Positions 34,692 through 43,326 of a DNA stretch of 64,000 nt are shown here, one piece after another. The notes beneath the pieces were generated by a model, which saw nothing but the letters and a program-made list of their open reading frames with translations, was not told where the DNA came from and searched no databases. The DNA is from Flavobacterium ovatum. Its GTDB lineage: Bacteria; Bacteroidota; Bacteroidia; Flavobacteriales; Flavobacteriaceae. The first letter of the stretch is position 1. Each line of letters starts with the position of its first letter. The position numbers and the translations under genes were made by a program. The stretch lies in contig NZ_CP160035.1 in the NCBI RefSeq assembly GCF_040703125.1, positions 1,860,001-1,924,000 of the forward strand, in the 5' to 3' direction.

Positions 34692-35690
34692 CTAAAGTGA
34701 GTTTCTTATTATTAATGAAGAACTATTTACAATTTGCTCCTTTTTACCATTTAAAATCATTTGGGCTAGAATTTTCCCCATTGCCTCAAAATTGGTAGAA
34801 ATAGTAGTAATCCCATTTTCGACAATTTTTTTCAGAGGAGTCTCATTATAGGATACTACTCCAAAGTCTTTACCTATTAAAAAGCCCTGTGTTTTGGATT
34901 TTTCAATAACACTTACTAGGTCACGGTCATTTGGGATAACATAAACTTCACCTTTCACGATGTCTCTTTTTTTGAATTCTGTTATTACTTCGTAATCGAA
35001 CTGGTAATCAGTACAAAATTTTTCAAATCCAATTTTCATTCCGACTGGTTCTCTAAAACCAGGAAAGATCATTACGAGTTTGTTGTACTTCTTTAATTTG
35101 TTTTTACCTTTTGACAGTCCGTCATAGATGTTTTTGGTGAAATTTTGATAGACGGCGGGGTAGGATTTCAGTTCTTCGTTAGTTTGATCTAAAATATAGA
35201 CATCGTTAACTGGTAGGGTTTTTATAAAGGTGTGAACGTTTGGTAAACTGGTAGGCATAATGATATATTTAGTATAATTTCCATTAGCATCATTAATTAG
35301 TTTTTCAAAAACTTGGATATTAAAATGATGAAAAAAGATGTCCACTTGAACGTTTTTTCCGATATTCACCAAAATAGAATTGTATAAATCTTCCTTGAAA
35401 ATATTTAATTCATCAAATAATAAAAAAATTTTTTGTTGGATGGTAACTTGGGTACTCTTTACATAGTAGCCTTTTCCTAGTATAGCGTAGATGATACCTC
35501 GTTTTTTTAGTTCGTCATAAGCCTGTAAAACGGTGTCTCTAGATAATGAAAATTCAAGGCATACTTTGTTGATAGAAGGGAGTTTATCGTCCTTTTTTAG
35601 GTTTCCGTTTTCAATTGTTTTTTCGATAGAAATAATAATCTGCTTATATTTAGGGATACCGGAATTATTTTCGATTGCTATTAGTTTCAT
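34692..35690 (-). CDS. GntR-type HTH regulator with sugar-binding-like C-domain (galactose operon)
   Basis: The start is taken at ATG 35690 (MKLIAIEN) rather than the TTG at 35708, because the paralogue at 42332 begins at the same point of the alignment (MKINFNIEQ). Residues ~1-75 form a GntR winged helix (IPKYKQIIISIEKTI, LPSINKVCLEFSLSRDTVLQAYDELKKRGII, GKGYYV). The remaining ~255 residues resemble a LacI/periplasmic-binding-type sensor domain. It is divergent from galM, with a 100-base shared region containing a 10-bp tandem repeat, so it probably regulates the Leloir operon in response to a sugar or sugar phosphate. The effector and whether it represses or activates are unknown. Confidence 0.88.
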   Translation of the reverse strand: MKLIAIENNSGIPKYKQIIISIEKTIENGNLKKDDKLPSINKVCLEFSLSRDTVLQAYDELKKRGIIYAILGKGYYVKSTQVTIQQKIFLLFDELNIFKEDLYNSILVNIGKNVQVDIFFHHFNIQVFEKLINDANGNYTKYIIMPTSLPNVHTFIKTLPVNDVYILDQTNEELKSYPAVYQNFTKNIYDGLSKGKNKLKKYNKLVMIFPGFREPVGMKIGFEKFCTDYQFDYEVITEFKKRDIVKGEVYVIPNDRDLVSVIEKSKTQGFLIGKDFGVVSYNETPLKKIVENGITTISTNFEAMGKILAQMILNGKKEQIVNSSSLIIRNSL

Positions 35691-35720
35691 ATCAATACTT
35701 TTTTGCAATATAAAAAAAAA

Positions 35721-35740
35721 CTGGTAGGTACTGGTGTGTA
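35721..35740. promoter_or_regulatory. Candidate GntR-regulator operator for the gal operon
   Basis: Two adjacent 10-bp direct repeats, CTGGTAGGTA and CTGGTGTGTA (8 of 10 identical), about 18 bases upstream of the galM -7 box. An analogous 10-bp tandem repeat precedes the paralogous regulator gene at 42332. Confidence 0.45.
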
Positions 35741-35757
35741 AGATTGAATTATTATCT

Positions 35758-35765
35758 TAAATTTG
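35758..35765 (+). promoter_or_regulatory. Candidate -7 box of the gal operon
   Basis: TAAATTTG matches TAnnTTTG, 25 bases before the galM ATG. The expected -33 region overlaps the tandem repeat at 35721-35740, compatible with repression. Confidence 0.55.
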
Positions 35766-35790
35766 TTTTTCAGTATTTAATAAAAATAAA

Positions 35791-36843
35791 ATGGAAATAA
35801 AACACATATCGCAATTTACGTCCAATTTCGTAATCAAATCATTTGGTTTAACTCCACAAGGACAAGTGGTTGATTCTTGTGAATTAACCAATAAAAAGGG
35901 AACTAAAATACAAGTAATAGCACTTGGAGCCACTTTAACTTCTTTACAAGTACCATTAAAAAACGGAAAAGTAGTAGATGTTGTTTTAGGTTTTGACAAC
36001 TTGGAATCCTATATTAAATCCTTTGAAATAGATGGTGCTCCTTATTTTGGTGCTACCGTAGGACGTTATGCGGGTAGGATTAAAGATAGTGTTTTTGAAC
36101 TAAATGGTAAAAAAATCCAATTGAGCACTAATAATTCAACGCATTCCTTACACGGCGGAATTGATAATTTTAGTAGAAAAGTTTGGACGATTAAAAATGT
36201 GAAAGCTGGTGAAAATCCATCTATTACTTTGACTTATTTAAGTCCATCTGGTGAAGAGAATTATCCAGGTGATTTGAACGTGGAACTTACTTATACTTTG
36301 ACCGAAGAAAACGAATTAGTATTGGATTACACCGCTACTACAACTGAAGATACCGTAATCAATTTGACACATCATACTTATTTTAACCTTGACGGTCATG
36401 ACGGTTCGGTTCTAAATCAAGAATTGCAATTGCCTTCTAATAAAACGGTGGAAATTACCAACGAAGGTGTGCCAACTGGAAAAATTATCGATGTTGCAAA
36501 TACTGATTTTGATTTCACTACCACTAAATTTTGTCCTGCAAGTATTGACAATAGTTTCGTTATCGAAAATAATGAGGCCGTTGCAGCAACTTTGAAGAGC
36601 AGTAAAAATAACCTGAAAATGGAGGTAATTACTAATCAGCCTAGTGTACATATATATGTTGGTGGAAAAACAGCTACTGAATTAAAAAACAAATCAGGAT
36701 TAGATTACCATTCTCAAAGTGGAATTTGTTTTGAAACTCAAAATTTCCCTGATGCACCCAATCAACCGCGGTTTCCTAATGCAGTTTTAAAGCCATTAGA
36801 AACGTACAAACAAAAAACCATTTATAAATTTCAAGAACTTTAG
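35791..36843 (+). CDS. galM: Aldose 1-epimerase (mutarotase)
   Basis: Interconverts alpha and beta anomers of aldohexoses, the entry step of the Leloir pathway. Family signatures: an ATLTSLQVP strand, FDNLESY, the GATVGRYAGRI motif (about residues 87-97), NNSTHSLHGG (about 115-124) with the active-site His, NLTHHTYFNL (about 191-200) with the second catalytic His, and a C-terminal CFETQNFPDAPNQPRFP segment carrying the catalytic Glu. 350 residues, the usual length. No signal peptide, so cytoplasmic. First gene of the gal operon; galK follows after 58 bases. Confidence 0.95.
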   Translation: MEIKHISQFTSNFVIKSFGLTPQGQVVDSCELTNKKGTKIQVIALGATLTSLQVPLKNGKVVDVVLGFDNLESYIKSFEIDGAPYFGATVGRYAGRIKDSVFELNGKKIQLSTNNSTHSLHGGIDNFSRKVWTIKNVKAGENPSITLTYLSPSGEENYPGDLNVELTYTLTEENELVLDYTATTTEDTVINLTHHTYFNLDGHDGSVLNQELQLPSNKTVEITNEGVPTGKIIDVANTDFDFTTTKFCPASIDNSFVIENNEAVAATLKSSKNNLKMEVITNQPSVHIYVGGKTATELKNKSGLDYHSQSGICFETQNFPDAPNQPRFPNAVLKPLETYKQKTIYKFQEL

Positions 36844-36901
36844 TTTTTGTAGTTTTATCAAATAGATTTTAAATTTTTAACTAACTTCAAATAGTACGAT
36901 A

Positions 36902-38065
36902 ATGAATGAGATTTTAATTAAAGACACTAAAGCGTTTTATCAAAAAACATTTAATGCACCCGCAGGAACGATAATTCTTTCTCCTGGAAGAATTAATATT
37001 ATTGGGGAGCATATTGATTATAATGATGGATATGTTTTGCCTGCAGCGATTGATAAAATAATCTGTTTTGCTTTCGAAAAAAACAATACAAAAATTGCAA
37101 AAATTCACGCTATTGACTTAGATGAAAGTTTTGAAATTGACGTGACTTCAAAACAAGAACTTACAGATAGCGTTTGGACAAACTACCTTCGTGGTGTTTT
37201 GAATCAATTGCATCTAAAAGGGTATGCGCTTGAAGGTTTCAATTGTACTTTCAGCAGTAACATTCCATCAGGTTCTGGTTTATCTTCTTCTGCAGCTTTA
37301 GAATGTGGATTTTTATATGGAATCAATGAGTTATTTAATTTAGGTATCAAGCCAATCGATATTGCATTGATGGGACAAAGTGCTGAGCATTGGGTAGGGA
37401 TCAATTGCGGTATTATGGACCAGTTTTCTAGCGTAATGGGATTAGAAGACAAGGTGATAAAAATTGACTGTAAAACTTTAGAGTACACGTATCACGATGC
37501 TAATTTTGTAGATTATTCTTTGATTTTATTTGATAGTAATGTAAAGCACTCTTTGTTTACATCTGAATACAATACGCGTCGTATAGAATGTGGTGAAGGT
37601 CTAGATATTATTAAAGCTAATTATCCAGAAATCACCAGTTTTAGAGATTGCGATGTGAATCATGTAACAAGCTTACAGTCTAAAATGACTGATAATGTGT
37701 ACAGAAGAAGTTTGTATGTAGTTAAAGAAATTAAAAGAGTAATTCAAGCTTGTGTAGCACTAGATGGTGGAGATATTTTGACATTAGGGAAACTAATGTT
37801 CGAAACTCATGATGGATTATCTGTTAATTACGAAGTAAGTTGTGATGAGTTAGATTATTTAGTGGAGCTGGCAAAAGCAGAAGATACGGTAATTGGCTCA
37901 AGATTAATGGGTGGTGGTTTTGGAGGTTGCACCATTACATTGGTTAAAAAAGGAAGCGAAGAAGCTGTAAAAGCGAAATTCTCTAAGCTATACTTAGACA
38001 AATTTGGAATTGAATTAAAAATACATGACGTAAAAGTATCAAACGGTACATCACTTTATAAATAA
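36902..38065 (+). CDS. galK: Galactokinase
   Basis: GHMP-family kinase that phosphorylates alpha-D-galactose to galactose-1-phosphate with ATP. The substrate signature GRINIIGEHIDYNDG is at about residues 29-43, the ATP-binding glycine-rich IPSGSGLSSSAALE at about 121-134, and the third GHMP motif LMGGGFGGCTI near 338-348. 387 residues, full length. Second gene of the gal operon; galT starts 7 bases after its stop, which suggests tight co-translation. Confidence 0.97.
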   Translation: MNEILIKDTKAFYQKTFNAPAGTIILSPGRINIIGEHIDYNDGYVLPAAIDKIICFAFEKNNTKIAKIHAIDLDESFEIDVTSKQELTDSVWTNYLRGVLNQLHLKGYALEGFNCTFSSNIPSGSGLSSSAALECGFLYGINELFNLGIKPIDIALMGQSAEHWVGINCGIMDQFSSVMGLEDKVIKIDCKTLEYTYHDANFVDYSLILFDSNVKHSLFTSEYNTRRIECGEGLDIIKANYPEITSFRDCDVNHVTSLQSKMTDNVYRRSLYVVKEIKRVIQACVALDGGDILTLGKLMFETHDGLSVNYEVSCDELDYLVELAKAEDTVIGSRLMGGGFGGCTITLVKKGSEEAVKAKFSKLYLDKFGIELKIHDVKVSNGTSLYK

Positions 38066-38072
38066 TAAAAAA

Positions 38073-39122
38073 ATGAAAAATTTCGATATCAACGAAGATC
38101 CGCATAGAAGATATAATCCTTTAATTAACGAATGGGTACTGGTTTCTCCGCACAGAGCCAAAAGACCTTGGCAAGGACAAAAAGAATCAATTGCTAATGA
38201 TGATAGACCTGAATACGATCCAGAATGTTATTTATGTCCAGGAAATGTAAGAGCTAACGGTGTTTCAAATGACAAATACGATAGTGCTTTTGTTTTTGAA
38301 AATGATTTTGCAGCTTTAAAACAAGAAGAAATTCTTTTTGAAGATAACGGAAGTGATACTTTCTTTAAAGCACGACCAGAAAGAGGAATTTCTAAAGTAG
38401 TTTGTTTTTCACCAAAACACAATTTGACATTGCCAGAAATGGATTTGGCTACTATTGAAGATGTAATCAAAACTTGGCAAAAAGAATATACAGAACTTGG
38501 AGCGGTTGAATATATCAACCACGTTCAAATTTTTGAAAACAAAGGAAGCGTGATGGGATGTAGTAATCCACACCCTCATGGCCAAATTTGGGCGCAATCA
38601 TCATTGCCAACTCAAGTGGAGAAAACACAAAATAACCTAAAAGCATATTACGAAAAATTCGGAACTAATCTTTTGGTTGATTATTTAGAAAAAGAACTTT
38701 TGTTAGAAGAGCGCATCGTTGTTCAGAATGACCATTTTGTAGCGTTGGTTCCTTTTTGGGCAGTTTGGCCTTTTGAGACGATGATTATCAGTAAACGTCA
38801 CGTGACTAAAATTACCGATTTTACAACAGATGAAGTAGCAGCTTATGCAGTAATTTTGAAAAAATTAACAGCAAAGTACGATAATCTTTTTGAAACATCT
38901 TTTCCGTATTCATCAGGTATTCACCAAGCGCCAACTGACGGTAAAGAACATCCAGAATGGCAATTTCACATGCATTTTTATCCACCATTGTTGCGTTCCG
39001 CTTCAGTGAAAAAATTCATGGTAGGATATGAGATGATGGGAGAGTCACAAAGAGATATTACAGCAGAGAAAAGTGCTCAAATGTTAAGAGACTTATCTGA
39101 GGTTCATTATAAATTAAAATAA
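38073..39122 (+). CDS. galT: Galactose-1-phosphate uridylyltransferase
   Basis: Transfers UMP from UDP-glucose to galactose-1-phosphate through a covalent histidine intermediate. The active-site HPHGQ motif is at about residues 167-171, and a CYLCPGN pair near 50-56 is the usual zinc-binding CxxC of class I GalT. Other family blocks (NPLINEWVLVSPHRAKRPW at the N-terminus, PTDGKEHPEWQFHMHFYPP near the C-terminus, with further His ligands) are intact. 349 residues. Third gene of the gal operon, 7 bases after galK. Confidence 0.97.
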   Translation: MKNFDINEDPHRRYNPLINEWVLVSPHRAKRPWQGQKESIANDDRPEYDPECYLCPGNVRANGVSNDKYDSAFVFENDFAALKQEEILFEDNGSDTFFKARPERGISKVVCFSPKHNLTLPEMDLATIEDVIKTWQKEYTELGAVEYINHVQIFENKGSVMGCSNPHPHGQIWAQSSLPTQVEKTQNNLKAYYEKFGTNLLVDYLEKELLLEERIVVQNDHFVALVPFWAVWPFETMIISKRHVTKITDFTTDEVAAYAVILKKLTAKYDNLFETSFPYSSGIHQAPTDGKEHPEWQFHMHFYPPLLRSASVKKFMVGYEMMGESQRDITAEKSAQMLRDLSEVHYKLK

Positions 39123-39132
39123 TTATGTAATC

Positions 39133-39171
39133 GCTTATCATCATTGGCAAGAAAATCCATTGATGATAGGC
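39133..39171 (+). promoter_or_regulatory. Stem-loop between galT and galE
   Basis: A 15-bp stem (39133-39147 with 39157-39171; one mismatch and one G-T pair) and a 9-base loop lie in the 89-base gap. It lacks a following T-run, so it is more likely an mRNA-processing or stability element than a full terminator. Confidence 0.45.
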
Positions 39172-39211
39172 TTATTATGTATGACTGTTAAAAAACAATA
39201 AAAATAAAAAT

Positions 39212-40231
39212 ATGAAAATATTAGTAACAGGAGGTTTAGGGTTTATTGGTTCGCATACTGTAGTAGAATTGCAAAATGAAGGGTATGAGGTGGTTATTAT
39301 TGATAATCTATCTAATTCAACTGAAGATGTTATTAAAGGAATCGTTGCTATTACTGGAAAAACACCCATTTTTGAAAAATTAGATTTAAGAGAAAAGGCT
39401 TCTGTTCAAAGTTTTTTTGAAAAATACACGGATATCAGTGGTGTAATTCACTTTGCTGCTTCAAAAGCAGTTGGAGAAAGTGTAACTAACCCATTGTTGT
39501 ATTATGAAAACAACATTGCATCACTAGTATATTTGTTGCAAGAATTACAGAAAAAAGAGGAAGCTAATTTTATTTTCAGTTCTTCTTGTACTGTTTATGG
39601 TCAAGCAGATGTAATGCCTATTGATGAAAATGCAGCGATTAAACCAGCGATGTCTCCTTATGGAAATACCAAACAAATTGGTGAAGAGGTAATTACAGAT
39701 GTTTCTAAAGTAAGTGGGATTAGTGCTATTTTGTTGCGTTATTTTAACCCAATTGGGGCGCATCCTTCTGGGGAAATTGGAGAATTGCCAATTGGAGTTC
39801 CTCAAAATTTAGTGCCATTTATTACTCAAACCGGAATAGGTTTGCGTAAAGAATTAATGGTGTATGGTGATGATTACCCTACTCCTGATGGAACTTGTAT
39901 TCGTGATTATATTCATGTTGTTGATTTGGCCAAAGCTCATGTGGTGGCCTTGCAACGTTTGTTGAATAAGAAAAATGCAGAAAAAATAGAAATATTTAAC
40001 TTAGGATCTGGAGTAGGAAGTTCTGTGCTTGAGGTGATTAAGAGTTTTGAAAAAACAAGTAAAAAACCATTTCCTTACAAAATTGTTGACAGACGTGAAG
40101 GTGATGTTACCATGGCTTATGCAAGTACAGATAAAGCAAACAATGTTTTAGGCTGGAAAACGAAATCAACACTTGACGAAGCTATAGATAGTGCTTGGAA
40201 ATGGGAAACTAAAATTAGAAGTATTAAATAG
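39212..40231 (+). CDS. galE: UDP-glucose 4-epimerase
   Basis: Extended short-chain dehydrogenase that interconverts UDP-galactose and UDP-glucose with bound NAD. The N-terminal Rossmann motif GGLGFIGSH is at residues 7-15 and the catalytic SPYGNTK (Tyr-x-x-x-Lys) at about 148-154. The substrate-binding region around YFNPIGAHPSGEIGE and the RDYIHVVDLAKAH block are typical of GalE rather than other SDRs. 339 residues, full length. Fourth gene of the gal operon, separated from galT by a 89-base gap with a stem-loop. Confidence 0.96.
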   Translation: MKILVTGGLGFIGSHTVVELQNEGYEVVIIDNLSNSTEDVIKGIVAITGKTPIFEKLDLREKASVQSFFEKYTDISGVIHFAASKAVGESVTNPLLYYENNIASLVYLLQELQKKEEANFIFSSSCTVYGQADVMPIDENAAIKPAMSPYGNTKQIGEEVITDVSKVSGISAILLRYFNPIGAHPSGEIGELPIGVPQNLVPFITQTGIGLRKELMVYGDDYPTPDGTCIRDYIHVVDLAKAHVVALQRLLNKKNAEKIEIFNLGSGVGSSVLEVIKSFEKTSKKPFPYKIVDRREGDVTMAYASTDKANNVLGWKTKSTLDEAIDSAWKWETKIRSIK

Positions 40232-40491
40232 TTTTCATTCAATTATAGTTTGAAATCTTCATTAAAATAAATTAAATTTCTTAATAATACAGAAAGTTTT
40301 TTTGTATTATTGCACGTTATATCATTGTTTTTTTTTGATTAATGTGTTTTTATTTTAAAAAAGATACATAATTAATAAATATGTTGAAATAAAATTGTGA
40401 TTGTTACAGGGAAATAGGGTAAAGAAGAATCTTAATTAAAGAACTAAAATTGAACTAAATATATATTAAACTAAAAAACTAAAAAAAAATT

Positions 40492-42144
40492 ATGGAGACA
40501 GGATTCGGATTTATTGATTATGCAGTCTTTACAGCTTATGCTGTATTGATCTTAGGCGTTGGACTATGGGTTTCCCGAGACAAAGAGGGAGAACAAAAAA
40601 ATGCAGAAGATTATTTCTTGGCGAGTAAATCGTTACCATGGTGGGCTATTGGTTCGTCATTGATAGCTGCAAATATTTCTGCAGAACAATTTATCGGAAT
40701 GTCTGGTTCTGGTTTTGCATTAGGATTAGCAATCGCTTCTTATGAGTGGATGGCTGCTTTTACCTTAATCATTGTAGGTAAGTATTTCTTGCCTATTTTC
40801 ATCGAAAAAGGAATCTATACTATTCCAGAATTTGTTGAAAAACGTTTTTCGACTAATCTTAAAACAATCCTTGCTGTTTTCTGGATTGCATTATATGTAT
40901 TTGTTAACCTTACTACCGTTTTGTACTTAGGAGGTTTAGCTATCGAGACTATTTTGGGTGTTGATATGATGTACGCTATTATCGGTTTAGCACTTTTCTC
41001 TGCGGCTTACTCTTTATACGGAGGTTTATCAGCAGTAGCTTGGACAGATGTTATTCAAGTAATTTTCCTTGTATTAGGAGGATTAGTGACTACTTATTTA
41101 GCTTTAGATACAGTTTCTGATGGTGCAGGTATGTGGGAAGGAATGAAAACTGTTTATAACGCTGCTCCAGATCGTTTTGTTATGATTTTGGATGAATCAA
41201 ATCCTGAATACATGAACTTACCTGGTATTGGTGTTTTAGTAGGAGGACTTTGGGTAGCGAATATTTACTATTGGGGTTTCAACCAATATATTATTCAAAG
41301 AACTTTGGCTGCTAAATCATTACGTGAGGCTCAAAAAGGAATTATATTAGCTGCATTCTTAAAATTATTAATTCCTTTTATCGTTGTAATTCCTGGAATT
41401 GCTGCTTATGTAATGGTAAATGATCCTGAAATCATGGCTAGATTAGGAGCTTCAGCTATGGAAAACTTACCAGGTGTAGGTACTGCAGATAGAGCGTATC
41501 CATGGTTGTTACATTTCTTACCAGCTGGATTAAAAGGATTGGCTTTTGCTGCTCTTGCTGCTGCAATTGTATCTTCTTTGGCTTCTATGTTGAATTCAAC
41601 TTCAACAATCTTTACAATGGATATTTACAAACAATATATTAATCCAACTGCTAGTGATAAAACTACTGTAAACGTAGGTCGTATTTCTGGTGCTGTTGCC
41701 TTGGTTATTGCTGCAATAACAGCTCCGCTTTTAGGAGGTATTGATCAAGCATTCCAATTTATTCAAGAGTATACTGGAATTGTAAGTCCAGGTATTTTAG
41801 GGGTATTTTTACTAGGTTTGTTTTGGAAAAAAACAACTAATAAGGCCGCAATTTGGGGAGCTTTAGTTTCTATTCCAATTGCTTTATTCTTTAAAATTGG
41901 ACCAAAAGGATGGATTGAAGGGGATATGTTTCCAACTTTACCATGGATGGATCAAATGGGATACACTACATTGTTAACTATGGTAGTGATTGCTATTATA
42001 AGTTTGACACAAAATAAAGGTGAAAATGATTCCAAAGGAATTCCTTTGAGTAAAGAGTTTTTCAAAACAGGTCCATTATTCAATATCGGTTCGTTTATTA
42101 TTTTGATATTAATAGCGGCAGCTTATGCGTTTTTCTGGAAATAA
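40492..42144 (+). CDS. Sodium/solute symporter (SSS family), probable galactose or other sugar transporter
   Basis: 550 residues, with about 14 hydrophobic helices expected. It resembles vSGLT-like sodium/sugar symporters: the N-terminal DYAVFTAYAVLILGVGLWVS helix, the AEDYFLASKSLPWWAIGSSLIAANISAEQFIGMSGSG block (sodium and substrate sites), a central NQYIIQRTLAAKS segment, and a FAALAAAIVSSLASMLNSTSTIFTMDIY helix with the conserved Ser pair. Inner membrane. It follows galE after 260 bases, so it may have its own promoter, but no terminator precedes it and a strong one follows. Galactose as substrate is inferred from context only. Confidence 0.9.
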   Translation: METGFGFIDYAVFTAYAVLILGVGLWVSRDKEGEQKNAEDYFLASKSLPWWAIGSSLIAANISAEQFIGMSGSGFALGLAIASYEWMAAFTLIIVGKYFLPIFIEKGIYTIPEFVEKRFSTNLKTILAVFWIALYVFVNLTTVLYLGGLAIETILGVDMMYAIIGLALFSAAYSLYGGLSAVAWTDVIQVIFLVLGGLVTTYLALDTVSDGAGMWEGMKTVYNAAPDRFVMILDESNPEYMNLPGIGVLVGGLWVANIYYWGFNQYIIQRTLAAKSLREAQKGIILAAFLKLLIPFIVVIPGIAAYVMVNDPEIMARLGASAMENLPGVGTADRAYPWLLHFLPAGLKGLAFAALAAAIVSSLASMLNSTSTIFTMDIYKQYINPTASDKTTVNVGRISGAVALVIAAITAPLLGGIDQAFQFIQEYTGIVSPGILGVFLLGLFWKKTTNKAAIWGALVSIPIALFFKIGPKGWIEGDMFPTLPWMDQMGYTTLLTMVVIAIISLTQNKGENDSKGIPLSKEFFKTGPLFNIGSFIILILIAAAYAFFWK

Positions 42145-42165
42145 GAAAAATAATTTTTCATAATA

Positions 42166-42207
42166 AAAGGTCTTCTTGGATGTATTTCTAAGGAGACCTT
42201 TTTTTTT
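42166..42207 (+). terminator. Terminator of the gal operon
   Basis: A 12-bp stem (42166-42177 with 42190-42201, one G-T pair) with a 12-base loop, followed by a run of nine T, 22 bases after the symporter stop codon. Confidence 0.88.
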
Positions 42208-42272
42208 ATGTCATTGTTTTGGTAAGCTATAAATAATTGTATTGTTTTATATTGATGTATTTAGATTTTTTA

Positions 42273-42280
42273 TATATTTG
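42273..42280 (+). promoter_or_regulatory. Candidate -7 box of the xyl operon
   Basis: TATATTTG matches TAnnTTTG, with a weak TTGA about 18 bases upstream. Transcription would start around 42287, inside the tandem repeat described next, giving a ~45-base leader to the regulator ATG. Confidence 0.55.
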
Positions 42281-42282
42281 TG

Positions 42283-42302
42283 CAGTACGGTACAGTACGG
42301 TA
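42283..42302. promoter_or_regulatory. Candidate GntR-regulator operator of the xyl operon
   Basis: Two exact copies of CAGTACGGTA in tandem, immediately downstream of the -7 box and so across the transcription start, a position suited to repression. They match in period and partly in sequence the tandem repeat upstream of galM. Confidence 0.5.
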
Positions 42303-42331
42303 TGGTTTGTAATATAGTATTTAAGGTGTAA

Positions 42332-43324
42332 ATGAAGATAAATTTTAATATAGAGCAGAATAGTGATATCCCCAAATACCAACAGTTGGTGGATGCTATT
42401 AAGAATGCGATTGCTCAAAAGGAATTAATTATCGGTGCCGAATTGCCATCCGTAACTGCGGTGAGTAAGTCGTGTCAGCTTTCTAGAGACACTGTTTTTA
42501 AAGCTTATCTAATTCTTAAAGACCAAGGAGTAATTGATTCGGTACCCAGTAAAGGGTATTATGTTACGGGAGAAACTAGGAAAGTGCTGTTGGTTCTAGA
42601 TACTTTCAAATCGTATAAAGAAGTGTTGTATCATTCGTTCATTAATAATTTACCAGATAATTTTATTACAGATGTTCAATTTCATCATTATAACATAGAT
42701 AATTTCAAAACCATTATTCAAAATAGTGTTGGGAAATATTTTAAGTATGTGGTGATGCCGTTTGATGATGTAGAAGTTCCTGAAGTTTTGGGAGGTCTTC
42801 CGTCGGATAAATTGTTGTGGATAGACTGGAATATTCATTCGAAAACTGATGATAATTATGTCTTTCAGGATTTTGGTCAGTCTTTTTATAATGCTTTAGT
42901 AGAAGCCAAAGAGCAATTACAAAAATACGAATCCGTTCATTTTGTTTTTCCTAGTTATACGAATCATCCCAAAGAAACTGAAACGTTTTTTAGAAAATTT
43001 GTTAGTGATTTTAATATGGATTTTCAGGTGGTGACAGAAACAAAGAATTGGAAAATCAATAAAAACACCGCTTATATAAGTGTAAGTGATCGTTTTTTGG
43101 GTCAGTTTTTAGAGCAATGTCAAGAGCTCAATTATGAGCCGGGCAAAGACGTTGGCTTTCTGTCGTATAACGAAACACCAATGAAGAAATTTATATACAA
43201 AGGAATCTCTGTGATTTCCACAGATTTCAAAGCTTTGGGGACATTAGGAGCTCAATTTGTAATGAGCAATGAATCCATGCAGCAATACGTACCAACAAAA
43301 TTAACCATTAGAGAATCACTATAA
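42332..43324 (+). CDS. GntR-type HTH regulator with sugar-binding-like C-domain (xylose operon)
   Basis: 330 residues, a clear paralogue of the gal regulator at 34692 (shared IPKYxQ, LPS, SRDTV, SKGYYVTGE, NETPxKKxxxxGIxxISTxF). Winged helix ~1-75 with the recognition helix around CQLSRDTVFKAYLILKDQG; the rest is a periplasmic-binding-like ligand domain. The stop at 43324 is followed by the xylB ATG at 43327, so the regulator is the first gene of the xyl operon and is probably autoregulated through the repeat at 42283. Xylose or xylulose as ligand is inferred from context. Confidence 0.9.
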   Translation: MKINFNIEQNSDIPKYQQLVDAIKNAIAQKELIIGAELPSVTAVSKSCQLSRDTVFKAYLILKDQGVIDSVPSKGYYVTGETRKVLLVLDTFKSYKEVLYHSFINNLPDNFITDVQFHHYNIDNFKTIIQNSVGKYFKYVVMPFDDVEVPEVLGGLPSDKLLWIDWNIHSKTDDNYVFQDFGQSFYNALVEAKEQLQKYESVHFVFPSYTNHPKETETFFRKFVSDFNMDFQVVTETKNWKINKNTAYISVSDRFLGQFLEQCQELNYEPGKDVGFLSYNETPMKKFIYKGISVISTDFKALGTLGAQFVMSNESMQQYVPTKLTIRESL

Positions 43325-43326
43325 TT

